64,000 bases of DNA from Tatumella terrea (GCF_039523755.1 NZ_BAAAFX010000017.1:186001-250000), one strand, 5' to 3'; shown: positions 8,472 through 17,705, numbered from the stretch's first letter. Notes: a model not told the origin generated them from the letters alone. Numbers and translations: made by a program.

Positions 8472-10766
8472 ATGAAATGGTTTTACCCGTTACTGGCGAT
8501 AAGTTTTTCGATCCCTGCCGCATTGGCAGCCAGCCCCGCAGGCTCCGGTGTCCCGGATGAACAGGCACGGGATGCGTTTGTCACCCGGCTCCTGTCACAA
8601 ATGACACTCAATGAAAAAATTGGTCAGCTCAGACTGATAAGCGTAGGCCCGGATAATCCGAAGTCTGCCATCCGTGACATGATCCGCCAGGGGCAGGTCG
8701 GGGCGATTTTTAACACGGTTACCCGACCGGATATCCGTGCGATGCAGGATCAGGTGATGCAGCTGAGCCGGCTGAAAATCCCGTTATTTTTTGCTTATGA
8801 TGTGGTGCATGGACAGCGAACGATATTTCCTATTCCGCTCGGTCTGGCCGCCAGCTGGGATGTGAATGCGGTAAAAACCGTCGGCCGTATTTCAGCCTAC
8901 GAGGCGGCGGATGACGGGCTGAACATGACATGGGCACCGATGGTGGATGTCAGCCATGAACCCCGCTGGGGCCGGATGTCGGAAGGATTTGGCGAAGATA
9001 CCCTGCTGACTGCGCGGATGGGGCAGGCTATGGTGACCGCCATGCAGGGAACCAGCCCCGCCGACCGCTATTCGCTGATGACCACGGTGAAACACTTTGC
9101 ACTCTATGGGGCCGTCGAGGGCGGACGGGAATATAACTCGGTCGATATGAGCCCTCAGCGTATGTTCCAGGAGTATCTGCCTCCTTATAAAGCGGCTCTG
9201 GATGCCGGCAGTGGCGGGGTCATGGTGGCACTGAACTCCATAAACGGGGTTCCCGCCACGGCCGATGGCTGGTTATTAAAAGATATCTTACGTCAGCAGT
9301 GGAAATTTAAAGGCATCACCATCAGTGACCATGGTGCCATTAAAGAGCTGATTCAGCACGGCGTCGCCAGTGACCCTGAGGATGCGGTCCGTATTGCTAT
9401 TACGTCCGGCATTGATATGAGCATGAGCGATCAATATTACAGCCAGTACCTGCCGGGGCTGGTCAAAAGCGGGGCGGTCACCCTGGCGGAGATCGACGAT
9501 GCTACCCGCCATGTTCTGAATGTGAAATATGATATGGGGCTATTCAGTGACCCTTACCGGCATCTCGGCCCGGCCAAAGATGACCCGGCAGATACCAATG
9601 CAGAAAACCGTCTCCATCGTCGTCCGGCCCGCGATGTCGCCGCTGAAACCCTGGTATTGCTGAAAAACCGGCTGGATATCCTGCCGTTGAAAAAGCAGGG
9701 CACGATTGCGCTGATCGGACCGCTGGCAGACAGTCAGCGGGATATTATGGGGAGCTGGTCAGCCGCCGGGGTGGCAGGCCAATCGGTGACCTTACGTCAG
9801 GGAATGGAAGAGGCTCTGCAGGGGAAAGCGACGTTACTCTATGCTAAAGGCTCAAATATCACGGACAACCCGCGGGTACAAAAATTTCTGAACAGCTATG
9901 AACCTGCGGTGACGGTAGATAAGCAATCCCCGCAGCAACTGATAGAGAATGCGGTCGATATGGCGCGTAAAGCCGATGTGGTCGTGGCTGCGGTCGGTGA
10001 ATCTCAGGGGATGGCCCATGAAGCCTCCAGCCGCAGTGATATCCGTATTCCGCAGGCCCAGCGCCAGTTACTGGATGCCTTAAAAGCCACAGGGAAACCA
10101 CTGGTGATCGTGCTGATGAATGGCCGGCCTCTGGATATCAGCCATCAGGCCGATCAGGCCGATGCGATTCTGGAGACCTGGTTTAGTGGTACGGAAGGGG
10201 GCCATGCCATTGCTGATGTGCTGTTCGGCGATGTGAATCCTTCCGGAAAGTTACCGGTAAGCTTCCCGCGCTCTGTCGGACAATTACCGATATATTATAA
10301 CCATCTGCCCACCGGCCGACCGTATAACTATCTGCATCCTGATAAATATACTTCACACTATTATGACGCGATCAATGGTCCGCTCTATCCGTTTGGTTAT
10401 GGCCTGAGCTACACCACCTTTACCGTCTCTCCGGTCACACTTTCAGCACCGGCTTTCAGTGCCGGAGGCAGTCTGCAGGCCAGCGTGACGGTAACCAACA
10501 CGGGTAAACGGTCCGGAGCGACCGTGGTTCAGATGTACCTGAATGATCCGGTCGCCAGCCTTAGCCGTCCGGTCGAGGAATTAAAAGATTTCCGCAGAAT
10601 ACAGCTCGATGCAGGGCAGTCACAGCGTGTCAGCTTCAGGATTACCACGGACGAGCTTAAGTTTTGGGACCCGCAGATGCACTATGTGGCAGAACCCGGG
10701 AAATTTAATCTGATGATAGGACTGGATTCGGTCAGGACGCAGAAAACAGTCTTTACCCTGCGCTAA
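8472..10766 (+). CDS. bglX: Periplasmic beta-glucosidase BglX
   Basis: A 764-residue glycoside hydrolase family 3 enzyme, practically the length of E. coli BglX (765). A signal peptide ends at ALAA (residue 20). The N-terminal TIM barrel carries KHFALYGA and the nucleophile Asp286 in ITISDHGAIKEL. The second alpha/beta domain has GESQGMAHEASSR, and a fibronectin-III-like domain follows GYGLSYTTF at the C-terminus. It hydrolyses terminal beta-D-glucose residues from oligosaccharides in the periplasm. In E. coli it lies next to dld and pbpG, and here dld is absent and the channel gene intervenes. Confidence 0.95.
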   Translation: MKWFYPLLAISFSIPAALAASPAGSGVPDEQARDAFVTRLLSQMTLNEKIGQLRLISVGPDNPKSAIRDMIRQGQVGAIFNTVTRPDIRAMQDQVMQLSRLKIPLFFAYDVVHGQRTIFPIPLGLAASWDVNAVKTVGRISAYEAADDGLNMTWAPMVDVSHEPRWGRMSEGFGEDTLLTARMGQAMVTAMQGTSPADRYSLMTTVKHFALYGAVEGGREYNSVDMSPQRMFQEYLPPYKAALDAGSGGVMVALNSINGVPATADGWLLKDILRQQWKFKGITISDHGAIKELIQHGVASDPEDAVRIAITSGIDMSMSDQYYSQYLPGLVKSGAVTLAEIDDATRHVLNVKYDMGLFSDPYRHLGPAKDDPADTNAENRLHRRPARDVAAETLVLLKNRLDILPLKKQGTIALIGPLADSQRDIMGSWSAAGVAGQSVTLRQGMEEALQGKATLLYAKGSNITDNPRVQKFLNSYEPAVTVDKQSPQQLIENAVDMARKADVVVAAVGESQGMAHEASSRSDIRIPQAQRQLLDALKATGKPLVIVLMNGRPLDISHQADQADAILETWFSGTEGGHAIADVLFGDVNPSGKLPVSFPRSVGQLPIYYNHLPTGRPYNYLHPDKYTSHYYDAINGPLYPFGYGLSYTTFTVSPVTLSAPAFSAGGSLQASVTVTNTGKRSGATVVQMYLNDPVASLSRPVEELKDFRRIQLDAGQSQRVSFRITTDELKFWDPQMHYVAEPGKFNLMIGLDSVRTQKTVFTLR

Positions 10767-10771
10767 TGTAT

Positions 10772-10790
10772 CGCCGGCCTTGCGCCGGCG
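10772..10790. terminator. GC hairpin after bglX
   Basis: A 7-bp stem, CGCCGGC/GCCGGCG, begins 6 bp after the bglX stop. There is no clear T-run, so it may stabilise the 3' end rather than terminate fully. Confidence 0.4.
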
Positions 10791-10823
10791 GTCTGTGTCC
10801 CCTGATGAGACGGCAGGAGAGGT

Positions 10824-11696
10824 ATGATCCGTAACAGAATTGCCCGGCAGGTGTCGCGTCTTAACGGCTTGTCACTGAATGAGTTTGACCTCAGCCAGCC
10901 GCCCGGCGATCCGGGGTTATTCGGCCCGGGGAGTATGGTCTGGGAAGTTCATGGCGACTTTCCCTCCATGCTCTGTGGCGGGATAGCCGCGCTGCTTCTG
11001 CAGATGCAGCATCCGCTGGCACTGGCCGGCGTCCGGGATCATTCGGACTTTCGGACTGATTTGTTCGGGCGCTTGCGCAGGACCAGCCAGTTTATTGCGG
11101 TCACCAGTTTTGGTAACCGCCAGGATGCCTGCACTCTGATAGAGAAAGTGAAAAAAATCCATCGGTATGTCACCGGGAAAGACCCTCTGGGGCGGGAATA
11201 CCGGGCAGATGACCCGGCGTTGCTGACCTGGGTCCATGTCGCCGAAACTTACAGTTTTCTTGCCGCTCACCTGCGCTACAAAAACCCGTTGCTGAGCCGT
11301 GAGGAACAAGACCGCTATTACCGGGAAGCGGCACTGACCGGACAGGCGCTGGGAGCCACGCATATTCCGGTGACAGTCACAGAAGTGGAGGAATATCTGC
11401 AGGCGATGCGGCCTCAGCTCTGTATTGATGAGCGAACCTGTGAAGTCAGCCGGTTACTTTTTTCGGCCCCGGCACCCTCTGTCGCAGCCCGCCCGGTCAT
11501 GGATATTATGCTACGTGCCGGAGGCGATCTGCTGCCTGAATGGACATCGGTGCCTGGCAGGCCACCGGCCAGCCGCTTAAGGCGACAGATGACACGCTAC
11601 AGTATGCAGGGGGTGGCGGCGCTGTTGCGCTGGGCAGTGACCGACGGGGCACGCGCTAAAGCGATACGCAGGGCAGCGTTATCGGCTGAGGGATGA
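10824..11696 (+). CDS. Oxygenase MpaB family protein (DUF2236)
   Basis: The 290-residue protein shows features of the DUF2236/ER-bound oxygenase MpaB family. FGPGSMVWEVHGD near the N-terminus is followed by LLLQMQHPLALAGVRDHSDF with conserved His residues, then RLRRTSQFI and HRYVTGKDPLG. A later segment, LLTWVHVAETYSF, also supplies a conserved His. Known relatives (fungal MpaB, bacterial Lcp rubber oxygenase) are heme-dependent oxygenases, and the substrate of the enterobacterial versions is not known to me. There is no signal peptide. It lies 57 bp after bglX and 58 bp before idi, with its own AGGAGAGG ribosome binding site. Confidence 0.8.
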   Translation: MIRNRIARQVSRLNGLSLNEFDLSQPPGDPGLFGPGSMVWEVHGDFPSMLCGGIAALLLQMQHPLALAGVRDHSDFRTDLFGRLRRTSQFIAVTSFGNRQDACTLIEKVKKIHRYVTGKDPLGREYRADDPALLTWVHVAETYSFLAAHLRYKNPLLSREEQDRYYREAALTGQALGATHIPVTVTEVEEYLQAMRPQLCIDERTCEVSRLLFSAPAPSVAARPVMDIMLRAGGDLLPEWTSVPGRPPASRLRRQMTRYSMQGVAALLRWAVTDGARAKAIRRAALSAEG

Positions 11697-11754
11697 TGAT
11701 TCACTGCATGCTGACAGCAGTGTATAATCATTAAAGATTTTTTAAGGAATTCTT

Positions 11755-12303
11755 ATGTCAGCGATCGAAGTTATTCTTGTCGATAAAAACGATGCTCCGA
11801 CAGGAAAAATGGAAAAACTGGAAGTGCATGAAAAAGGATTATTGCATCGCGCGGTGACCGTCTATGTCTTTAACCGCAAAGGAGAGTTTCTGCTCCAGCG
11901 TCGGGCGGCTAGTAAATACCATTGCGGAGGGTTGTGGAGCAATACCTGCTGCGGTCATCCTTTTCCTGGCGAAGGGACGCAGCAGGCGGCAGAACGTCGT
12001 TTACGTGAAGAAATGGGGCTGAGACTCTCTCTGCACCCGGTGTTCGAGATTAGCTACAACATGCCGTTACACAATGGTCTGACGGAACATGAATACGGGC
12101 ATATTTTTTTCGGTATCACTGACGAGCCGCCGGTACTGAATATTGAAGAGGCTGATGCGTGGCGATACAGCAACGTGAAGGGACTGCAACGGGAAATGGC
12201 CGCCAGTCCTGAGCGCTTTACCCCCTGGTTTATTTATACGTTGTCAGAGGCGATTGCCCATCACCCCGCCTTCATGGCTGCGGACCCGCCTTGTGACTCC
12301 TGA
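11755..12303 (+). CDS. idi: Isopentenyl-diphosphate delta-isomerase, type 1
   Basis: A 182-residue Nudix-fold enzyme, the same length as E. coli Idi. The active-site Cys is in SNTCCGHPFPGE, the Nudix-like helix is AAERRLREEMGL, and the catalytic Glu lies in the EHEYGHIFFG region. It interconverts isopentenyl and dimethylallyl diphosphate, the building blocks of quinones, undecaprenol and, in pigmented Erwiniaceae, carotenoids. No crt genes are in the window. The ribosome binding site TAAGGAATTCTT precedes the ATG. Confidence 0.95.
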   Translation: MSAIEVILVDKNDAPTGKMEKLEVHEKGLLHRAVTVYVFNRKGEFLLQRRAASKYHCGGLWSNTCCGHPFPGEGTQQAAERRLREEMGLRLSLHPVFEISYNMPLHNGLTEHEYGHIFFGITDEPPVLNIEEADAWRYSNVKGLQREMAASPERFTPWFIYTLSEAIAHHPAFMAADPPCDS

Positions 12304-12332
12304 AGACGGGGCAGGCCCGGAACTTACGGGGG

Positions 12333-12437
12333 TCAGGACCTGAGAATAATGGTATAGCCTACCAGCATCAGGCCGCCCATGCCCCCGACAGCCAGCAGCA
12401 GGAAAAGAAAGGTAATGCCGATTTTTTGCCAGTTCAT
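12333..12437 (-). CDS. Putative 34-residue single-pass membrane peptide
   Basis: A short frame encodes MNWQKIGITFLFLLLAVGG followed by MGGLMLVGYTIILRS. It has a charged N-terminus, about 20-25 hydrophobic residues with a Gly-rich centre, and a basic end. GGAG lies about 10 bp before the ATG. It sits between idi and mlrA, about 60 bp downstream of the mlrA stop and on the same strand, so it could be the last cistron of that unit. I do not recognise a named family. The composition is typical of real small membrane proteins of enterobacteria and unlikely by chance, but there is no direct proof of expression. Confidence 0.55.
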   Translation of the reverse strand: MNWQKIGITFLFLLLAVGGMGGLMLVGYTIILRS

Positions 12438-12499
12438 GTCCGTGCTACTCCGTTAACAGAAAAAGAGACTCCCGGGCCGGGATGATCGGTCTGCACTCT

Positions 12500-13267
12500 T
12501 TACAGTAACGCGGCAGAGGAAGACGCTGACCCGTGAAGTGCTTCAATCTTATAACCACTCTCCTGCCATTCTGCCAGCAGATTTTGCTGTCCCCGGGTGA
12601 GTGGATTATCGGTCCATAAAAAGATTTGCATACGGGGTAACAGTTGCGGGTCAGTCAGCTTGAGTGGTTCAGCCAGCACCGTCACCCGCCAGTTTTGTTC
12701 TGTTAAACGCCAGCTTTCGAGCCACAGACGGAGGCGGTCACGGTTAGACCAGCCGATAAGCAGGGCATCTTCACCGGCACGTTTACGCGTGGCTGCCAGC
12801 GAAAAACTGACATAATCGATCAGAACACCGTCCAGTAAACTGCTCATATAGGCGGCCGTATGCTGGTTCAGCATCAGCCTCTGACGGACCGGAAGAAACA
12901 CCTGGTCTATCAGTACGCCCGCCGGGTTATCTTTCCCGAGAGAATAAATCCACTGACGCAAGCGTGCCGGGTGATTATTCCGCAGCACAGACAGCAGTTC
13001 ATCCTGACGTAATGCCCACTCACTGCAGGTCTCGGTAGCTTCTCCCTCCAGTAATGCTTTTACTTTGGCGGGCGGTAATCCGCTTTCAATCCAGCGTTTA
13101 ATTTCCAGTATTTTCTGCCGGTCCGCTTCGCTGTAGAGACGGTGGCCACCGGGTGTCCGGTGCGGCGTAATCAGGCCATAGCGCCGCTGCCAGGCGCGTA
13201 AGGTGACCGGGTTAATGGCACAATCTCTTGAAATATCACCGATTGTGTAAAACTCAGACTGGGACAT
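12500..13267 (-). CDS. mlrA: MerR-family transcriptional regulator MlrA
   Basis: A 255-residue regulator with an N-terminal MerR winged helix. The stretches NPVTLRAWQRRYGL, TPGGHRLYSEAD and EIKRWIESG align directly with E. coli MlrA (243 residues). The C-terminal half resembles a degenerate B12-binding-like sensor fold and keeps LLDGVLIDYVSFSLA and LIGWSNRDRLRLWLE. In E. coli MlrA activates csgD and so curli and biofilm formation. In E. coli mlrA is in the same 48-min neighbourhood as bglX, pbpG and dusC, and the linkage is retained here. Divergent from dinG. Confidence 0.9.
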   Translation of the reverse strand: MSQSEFYTIGDISRDCAINPVTLRAWQRRYGLITPHRTPGGHRLYSEADRQKILEIKRWIESGLPPAKVKALLEGEATETCSEWALRQDELLSVLRNNHPARLRQWIYSLGKDNPAGVLIDQVFLPVRQRLMLNQHTAAYMSSLLDGVLIDYVSFSLAATRKRAGEDALLIGWSNRDRLRLWLESWRLTEQNWRVTVLAEPLKLTDPQLLPRMQIFLWTDNPLTRGQQNLLAEWQESGYKIEALHGSASSSAALL

Positions 13268-13418
13268 ATCGTAGTTATCCTGACACAGATCCGGTAACTA
13301 TTATAATCTAACATGCGCGATGAAAAAAACTGTTGCGTCCATCCCCGGCAGAACAATCGCACCGGACGACACAGTGAATTGCGGGCAAATTTACTCTCAG
13401 GACTGCCGTCAGGCGCCA

Positions 13419-13438
13419 TACTGTGTAAAAATACAGGC
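13419..13438 (+). promoter_or_regulatory. LexA (SOS) operator upstream of dinG
   Basis: The sequence TACTGTGTAAAAATACAGGC contains CTGT, an 8-nt spacer and ACAG (13421-13436), an exact match to the core LexA half-sites with an AT-rich centre. It lies about 25 bp before the dinG start. DinG is a known damage-inducible gene in E. coli, so the site and the gene agree. Confidence 0.85.
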
Positions 13439-13462
13439 TGATTCTTCTGGCAGATGGTCGTT

Positions 13463-15673
13463 ATGGTTCTGACACCCGCATTAAAATTACAAATCGGTGA
13501 ATGGTATAAGCTGCTACAGACACAGGTCGCCGATTTTATCCCCCGTCTGCCACAACGTCAGATGATTGCTGAAGTGGCAAAAACGCTGGCGGGGGAAGAC
13601 GATCGTCATCTGGTGATTGAAGCGCCGACCGGTGTCGGTAAGACCCTCTCTTATCTGATCCCGGGGATCGCGGTTGCCCGATCAGCAGAAAAGAAACTGG
13701 TGATCAGTACGGCTAACGTCGCCCTGCAGGATCAGATCTTTGATAAAGATCTGCCGCTGTTAAAAAAGTTTATTCCGGACCTGACGTTTACGGCGGCCTT
13801 CGGGCGACGCCGGTATGTCTGTCCGCGCAACCTGGCATTCACCACGGCTGAACCGGACACGCAGGGAGATTTATTCCTCTATCTGGAAGAGTCAGCGGGG
13901 ACCCGGCCAGCCATTTCCGGTGAACAGCAGCAACGGGAACAGAAGGTCTGTAGCCGGCTGGAAAGCTCCCTGAAATCCGGAGCGTGGGACGGACTCAGAG
14001 ACCATTGTGATGAACAGATCGATGATTCGTTATGGTTACGGCTGTCGACCGATAAAAACAGTTGTCTGGCTCACCATTGCCAGTGGTATAAAGAGTGCCC
14101 GTTCTTCCTGGCTCGCAGGGAAATAGAGCAGGCAGAAGTGGTCGTTGCCAACCATGCCCTGGTGATGGCGGCACTGGAAAGTGATGCGGTTCTGCCCCCG
14201 GCGAAAGAGATGTTGCTGGTGGTCGATGAAGGACATCATCTGCCAGAAGTCGCGCGGGATGCACTGGAAATGAGCAGTGATATTTCACCCGCCGGCAGTG
14301 CGCTGCAGCTGGATCTGTTTATTAAATTTATCGGTACCCTGCGCAGCTGGTTTACCTTTAAATCGCCGCCGCCGCTGGCAAGCCCCGGAAGACTGGAAGA
14401 GCACTGTGGCGGGGTCCGGCAGTTAATGCAGGAAATGGCGGAAGAATTTATGCCGCTATTATCGGAGGTATCGCAGGGGAAGGCAGAACACCGCTTTATT
14501 CTGGGGGAATTACCGGAAGAAGCGACCGCACGCTGTCAGCAATTATTTAAACTCTGTGACGGGCTGCGCGGGTTATGTGAATATCTGATCAATGCCCTCG
14601 GTGAAATGACCGGCAAACAGGATATAGTCAGGATCCATCGGGGGTTATTACAGCTGAACCGTTTTCAGGGCTGGTTTGAATCGCTGAGTAAATTATGGTG
14701 GCTGGCGGGGCTGAACCAGTTGTCCGGGGCACCGGTATCAAAATGGCTGACGGCAGAATGGCAGGAAGAAAAATGTCATCTTTTTTTCCATTGCGCCGGT
14801 ATCCGGGTCAGTGAGCAACTTGAAAAACTGTTATGGCGTAAAGTCCCCCACGTTATCGTGACCTCTGCAACATTACGCTCACTGAACAGCTTTCGCCGTT
14901 TCAGCGAAATGTCCGGACTGAAAGAGTCGGCCGGGGACCGCTTTGTTACCCTCGACTCTCCGTTTAATCATCTCAGTCAGGGAAAATTAGTGATCCCTGA
15001 AATGCAGTATGAGCCGCGACTGGCAGAGGAAGCGTTGCACATCGCTGAAATGGCGCGTTATTTCCGTCAGCAGGTCAAAGAGAAAAAGCATACCGGCAGC
15101 CTGGTGCTGTTTTCCAGTGGCCGGGCCATGCAGCAGTTCCTGGCCCATGTGACCGATTTACGGCTGATGCTGCTGGTGCAGGGGGATCAGCCCCGTTCCC
15201 GTCTGATCGCACTGCATCGGCAACGGGTCAGCGAAGGTCAGCAAAGTGTGCTGGTCGGGTTGCAGTCTTTCTCTGAAGGGCTTGATTTAAAGGGGGAACT
15301 GCTGACCCAGGTACATATTCATAAGATAGCGTTTCCGCCCATCGATAGTCCGGTGATCCTGACCGAAGGCGAATGGCTGAAAAGCCAGCAGCGTTATCCG
15401 TTCGAAATCCAGAGTCTGCCAGGCGCGTCCTTCACTCTGATACAGCAGGTGGGCAGGCTTATCCGTAGCCATCAATGCTTCGGCGAGGTGATTATTTATG
15501 ACCGGCGATTATTGACCAAAGCCTATGGGAGCCGCTTACTGGCAGCCTTACCGGTTTTTGCTATTGAACGACCGGAAATTCCGCCCCCGGAATCGGAGCA
15601 GACTGTCAACCGTCGCGGAAAACTCTCCGCGGCACCGCGTAAGAAAGCGGTTACCCGTCGCCCTAAGCGTTAA
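13463..15673 (+). CDS. dinG: ATP-dependent DNA helicase DinG
   Basis: A 736-residue XPD-like superfamily 2 helicase, 5'-3', which resolves R-loops and structured DNA. Walker A is EAPTGVGKT (Lys60) and the DEGH box is in VVDEGHHLPEVARDALEM. The iron-sulfur cluster cysteines are Cys120, Cys201, Cys206 and Cys212, in the same pattern as E. coli. Motif VI is QQVGRLIRS. I start at the ATG at 13463 because MVLTPALKLQIGEWYK matches the E. coli beginning, and an ATG at 13454 would add three residues. A LexA box lies directly upstream. The tail is basic (PRKKAVTRRPKR). Confidence 0.95.
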   Translation: MVLTPALKLQIGEWYKLLQTQVADFIPRLPQRQMIAEVAKTLAGEDDRHLVIEAPTGVGKTLSYLIPGIAVARSAEKKLVISTANVALQDQIFDKDLPLLKKFIPDLTFTAAFGRRRYVCPRNLAFTTAEPDTQGDLFLYLEESAGTRPAISGEQQQREQKVCSRLESSLKSGAWDGLRDHCDEQIDDSLWLRLSTDKNSCLAHHCQWYKECPFFLARREIEQAEVVVANHALVMAALESDAVLPPAKEMLLVVDEGHHLPEVARDALEMSSDISPAGSALQLDLFIKFIGTLRSWFTFKSPPPLASPGRLEEHCGGVRQLMQEMAEEFMPLLSEVSQGKAEHRFILGELPEEATARCQQLFKLCDGLRGLCEYLINALGEMTGKQDIVRIHRGLLQLNRFQGWFESLSKLWWLAGLNQLSGAPVSKWLTAEWQEEKCHLFFHCAGIRVSEQLEKLLWRKVPHVIVTSATLRSLNSFRRFSEMSGLKESAGDRFVTLDSPFNHLSQGKLVIPEMQYEPRLAEEALHIAEMARYFRQQVKEKKHTGSLVLFSSGRAMQQFLAHVTDLRLMLLVQGDQPRSRLIALHRQRVSEGQQSVLVGLQSFSEGLDLKGELLTQVHIHKIAFPPIDSPVILTEGEWLKSQQRYPFEIQSLPGASFTLIQQVGRLIRSHQCFGEVIIYDRRLLTKAYGSRLLAALPVFAIERPEIPPPESEQTVNRRGKLSAAPRKKAVTRRPKR

Positions 15674-15718
15674 ATTTTACAGACCATGACCTTCAGTGAT
15701 CACAGGCAGGAAAACAGG

Positions 15719-16687
15719 ATGGATATCACCCGTATAGTTAAAGAAATCGGGCGGGGTAAAAATCACGCCCGCGATCTGGATGAGTCAACCGCCTATCAGC
15801 TCTATCAGGCAATGCTGAATGATCAGCTGGATCCGCTGGTCCTGGGTGCCGTATTAATTGCACTGAGGATCAAAGGCGAAAGTGAGGAAGAGATGCGCGG
15901 ATTTTACCGCGCCTTGCAGGAGAAGTTACCCCCGCTGAAGCCACCGAAAAACCGGCCGATACCGGTCGTCCTGCCGAGTTATAACGGTGCCCGGCGTCAG
16001 GGAAATCTGACACCGCTGCTGGCCTTATTGCTCGAAAAAGCCGGTTTTCCGGTGTTTGTGCATGGTATCAGTCACGATCCGACCCGTGTCACCAGCGAAG
16101 CCGTTTTTGCTGAGCTGGGTATTCTTCCGGCGGGAAGTCCCGAAGAGGCACAATCATTACTCGACCAGGGCAATATTGCTTTTATGACCATCGACGGCTG
16201 GTGTCCGGCCCTGGCCGGTCAGCTGGCACTGCGCTGGCAGCTGGGATTACGTAACAGTGCTCATACACTGGCAAAACTGGCGACACCTTTTGCCCCGGCA
16301 GAAGGACTGCGTATTTCTGCCGTCTCGCATCCGGAATATATCGCGAAAGTAGCGACATTTTTTCATCAGTCAGACGCGCCGGCCTTATTACTCAATGGTT
16401 GCGAGGGGGAGGTTTATGCTAACCCGCAACGCGGACCGGCACTGTATTCAGTGGATGGCCGCCATCCGCTACCGGAATTGCTGAGTGAACGTCAGCCTGA
16501 AGCCAGTGTTTCTCTGCCATTGTCTAAATCGGCCGCAGATACTGCCCGCTGGATCTCGGCAGTGCTGGCCGGGGAGATCCCTGTCCCGCAACCTCTGCGA
16601 TTACAGGTGGCCTGCTGTCTGGTGATCAGTGGACAATGTGCCGGTGTGGAGGAAGGGCTGGCCAGGCTCCGGGCCTGCGGATACTGA
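15719..16687 (+). CDS. ybiB: YbiB, TrpD-like nucleic-acid-binding protein
   Basis: A 322-residue protein of the glycosyltransferase family 3 fold, related to anthranilate phosphoribosyltransferase. Matches to E. coli YbiB include KEIGRGKNHARDLD, LIALRIKGE, PSYNGARRQ, RNSAHTLAKLATPFA and NGCEGEVYANPQR. YbiB lacks transferase activity and binds nucleic acids, so a role in DNA or RNA metabolism next to dinG is plausible. The ATG at 15719 has AGGA 8 bp upstream and matches the family start, so an upstream in-frame ATG at 15686 is less likely. As in E. coli, it follows dinG directly. Confidence 0.92.
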   Translation: MDITRIVKEIGRGKNHARDLDESTAYQLYQAMLNDQLDPLVLGAVLIALRIKGESEEEMRGFYRALQEKLPPLKPPKNRPIPVVLPSYNGARRQGNLTPLLALLLEKAGFPVFVHGISHDPTRVTSEAVFAELGILPAGSPEEAQSLLDQGNIAFMTIDGWCPALAGQLALRWQLGLRNSAHTLAKLATPFAPAEGLRISAVSHPEYIAKVATFFHQSDAPALLLNGCEGEVYANPQRGPALYSVDGRHPLPELLSERQPEASVSLPLSKSAADTARWISAVLAGEIPVPQPLRLQVACCLVISGQCAGVEEGLARLRACGY

Positions 16688-16764
16688 TCCCCCGGAGATT
16701 TCCGGTCATGCGATGGCAGTTTTCGCCTGAGCTTACTAAGTCACGCAATAAATGATGAAACGGT

Positions 16765-17700
16765 ATGATTAAAAAAAATAAAAAGACGACGCTGCATCCC
16801 CGCAACCGCTATCAGGGAAAATATGATTTACCTCTGTTGTGCGAACTCAACCCGCAGCTGAGTCAGTGGCTGACAACGACACCGGCGGGAACAACCTCAG
16901 TTAATTTTGCCGAGCCTGAGGCGGTCAAAGCGCTGAATCAGGCGCTGCTGAAGCAGTATTACGACATCAACTGGCAATTGCCGGAAGGTTTTCTCTGCCC
17001 GCCGGTGCCCGGAAGAGCAGATTACCTGCATTTTCTGGCAGATTTATTAGCCGCCGATCTGCAGGGCACGCTGCCGGCCAGCGCCGATGTTTTAGATATC
17101 GGGTGCGGAGCGAACTGCATTTACCCGCTGATTGGGGCGGCGGAATACGGATGGCGCTTTACCGGTTCGGAAATTAATCCGCAATCATTACGTTCCGCCA
17201 ACAGTCTCATTGCGGCCAACCCCGGGTTACAGCGCCTTATCCGCCTGCGGCATCAGAAAAATGCGGGCAGGATATTCGGTGGCGTTATCCATAAAAACGA
17301 TTTCTTCCATCTGACCCTCTGTAATCCTCCGTTTCATCATTCGGCGGAAGAATCGTTGCAGGGGAGTGAGCGTAAACTGAAAAACCTTGGGATAGATGAA
17401 GAAAAAGGGCTTAACTTTGCCGGACAGCACCATGAACTGTGGTGTGAGGGCGGAGAACGGGGCTTTATCGGCAATATGATCCGTGAGAGTCAGCAATTCT
17501 CGTCTCAGGTTGTCTGGTTCAGTACGCTGGTCTCAAAGCAGGAAAATATCAAGCCGCTGAGCGGGTTATTACGGGATGCCGGGGTGGAAGATTTGCGGGT
17601 TATTGAGATGGGACAGGGGCAGAAGCAGAGCCGTTTGCTGGCATGGAGCTATCTGACCCCTGAAAAGCGGGCGAAGCGCTTACGTCACCGTCCCGCCTGA
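16765..17700 (+). CDS. rlmF: 23S rRNA (adenine(1618)-N(6))-methyltransferase RlmF
   Basis: A 311-residue SAM-dependent methyltransferase (YbiN family). LHPRNRYQGKYDL opens the protein, VLDIGCGANCIYPLIG is the SAM-binding loop, and CNPPFHHSAEES is the NPPF catalytic motif that positions the target adenine. It methylates A1618 of 23S rRNA. The length and order match E. coli RlmF (308). It is convergent with dps, and a palindromic hairpin lies between them. Confidence 0.93.
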   Translation: MIKKNKKTTLHPRNRYQGKYDLPLLCELNPQLSQWLTTTPAGTTSVNFAEPEAVKALNQALLKQYYDINWQLPEGFLCPPVPGRADYLHFLADLLAADLQGTLPASADVLDIGCGANCIYPLIGAAEYGWRFTGSEINPQSLRSANSLIAANPGLQRLIRLRHQKNAGRIFGGVIHKNDFFHLTLCNPPFHHSAEESLQGSERKLKNLGIDEEKGLNFAGQHHELWCEGGERGFIGNMIRESQQFSSQVVWFSTLVSKQENIKPLSGLLRDAGVEDLRVIEMGQGQKQSRLLAWSYLTPEKRAKRLRHRPA

Positions 17701-17705
17701 GGCTT

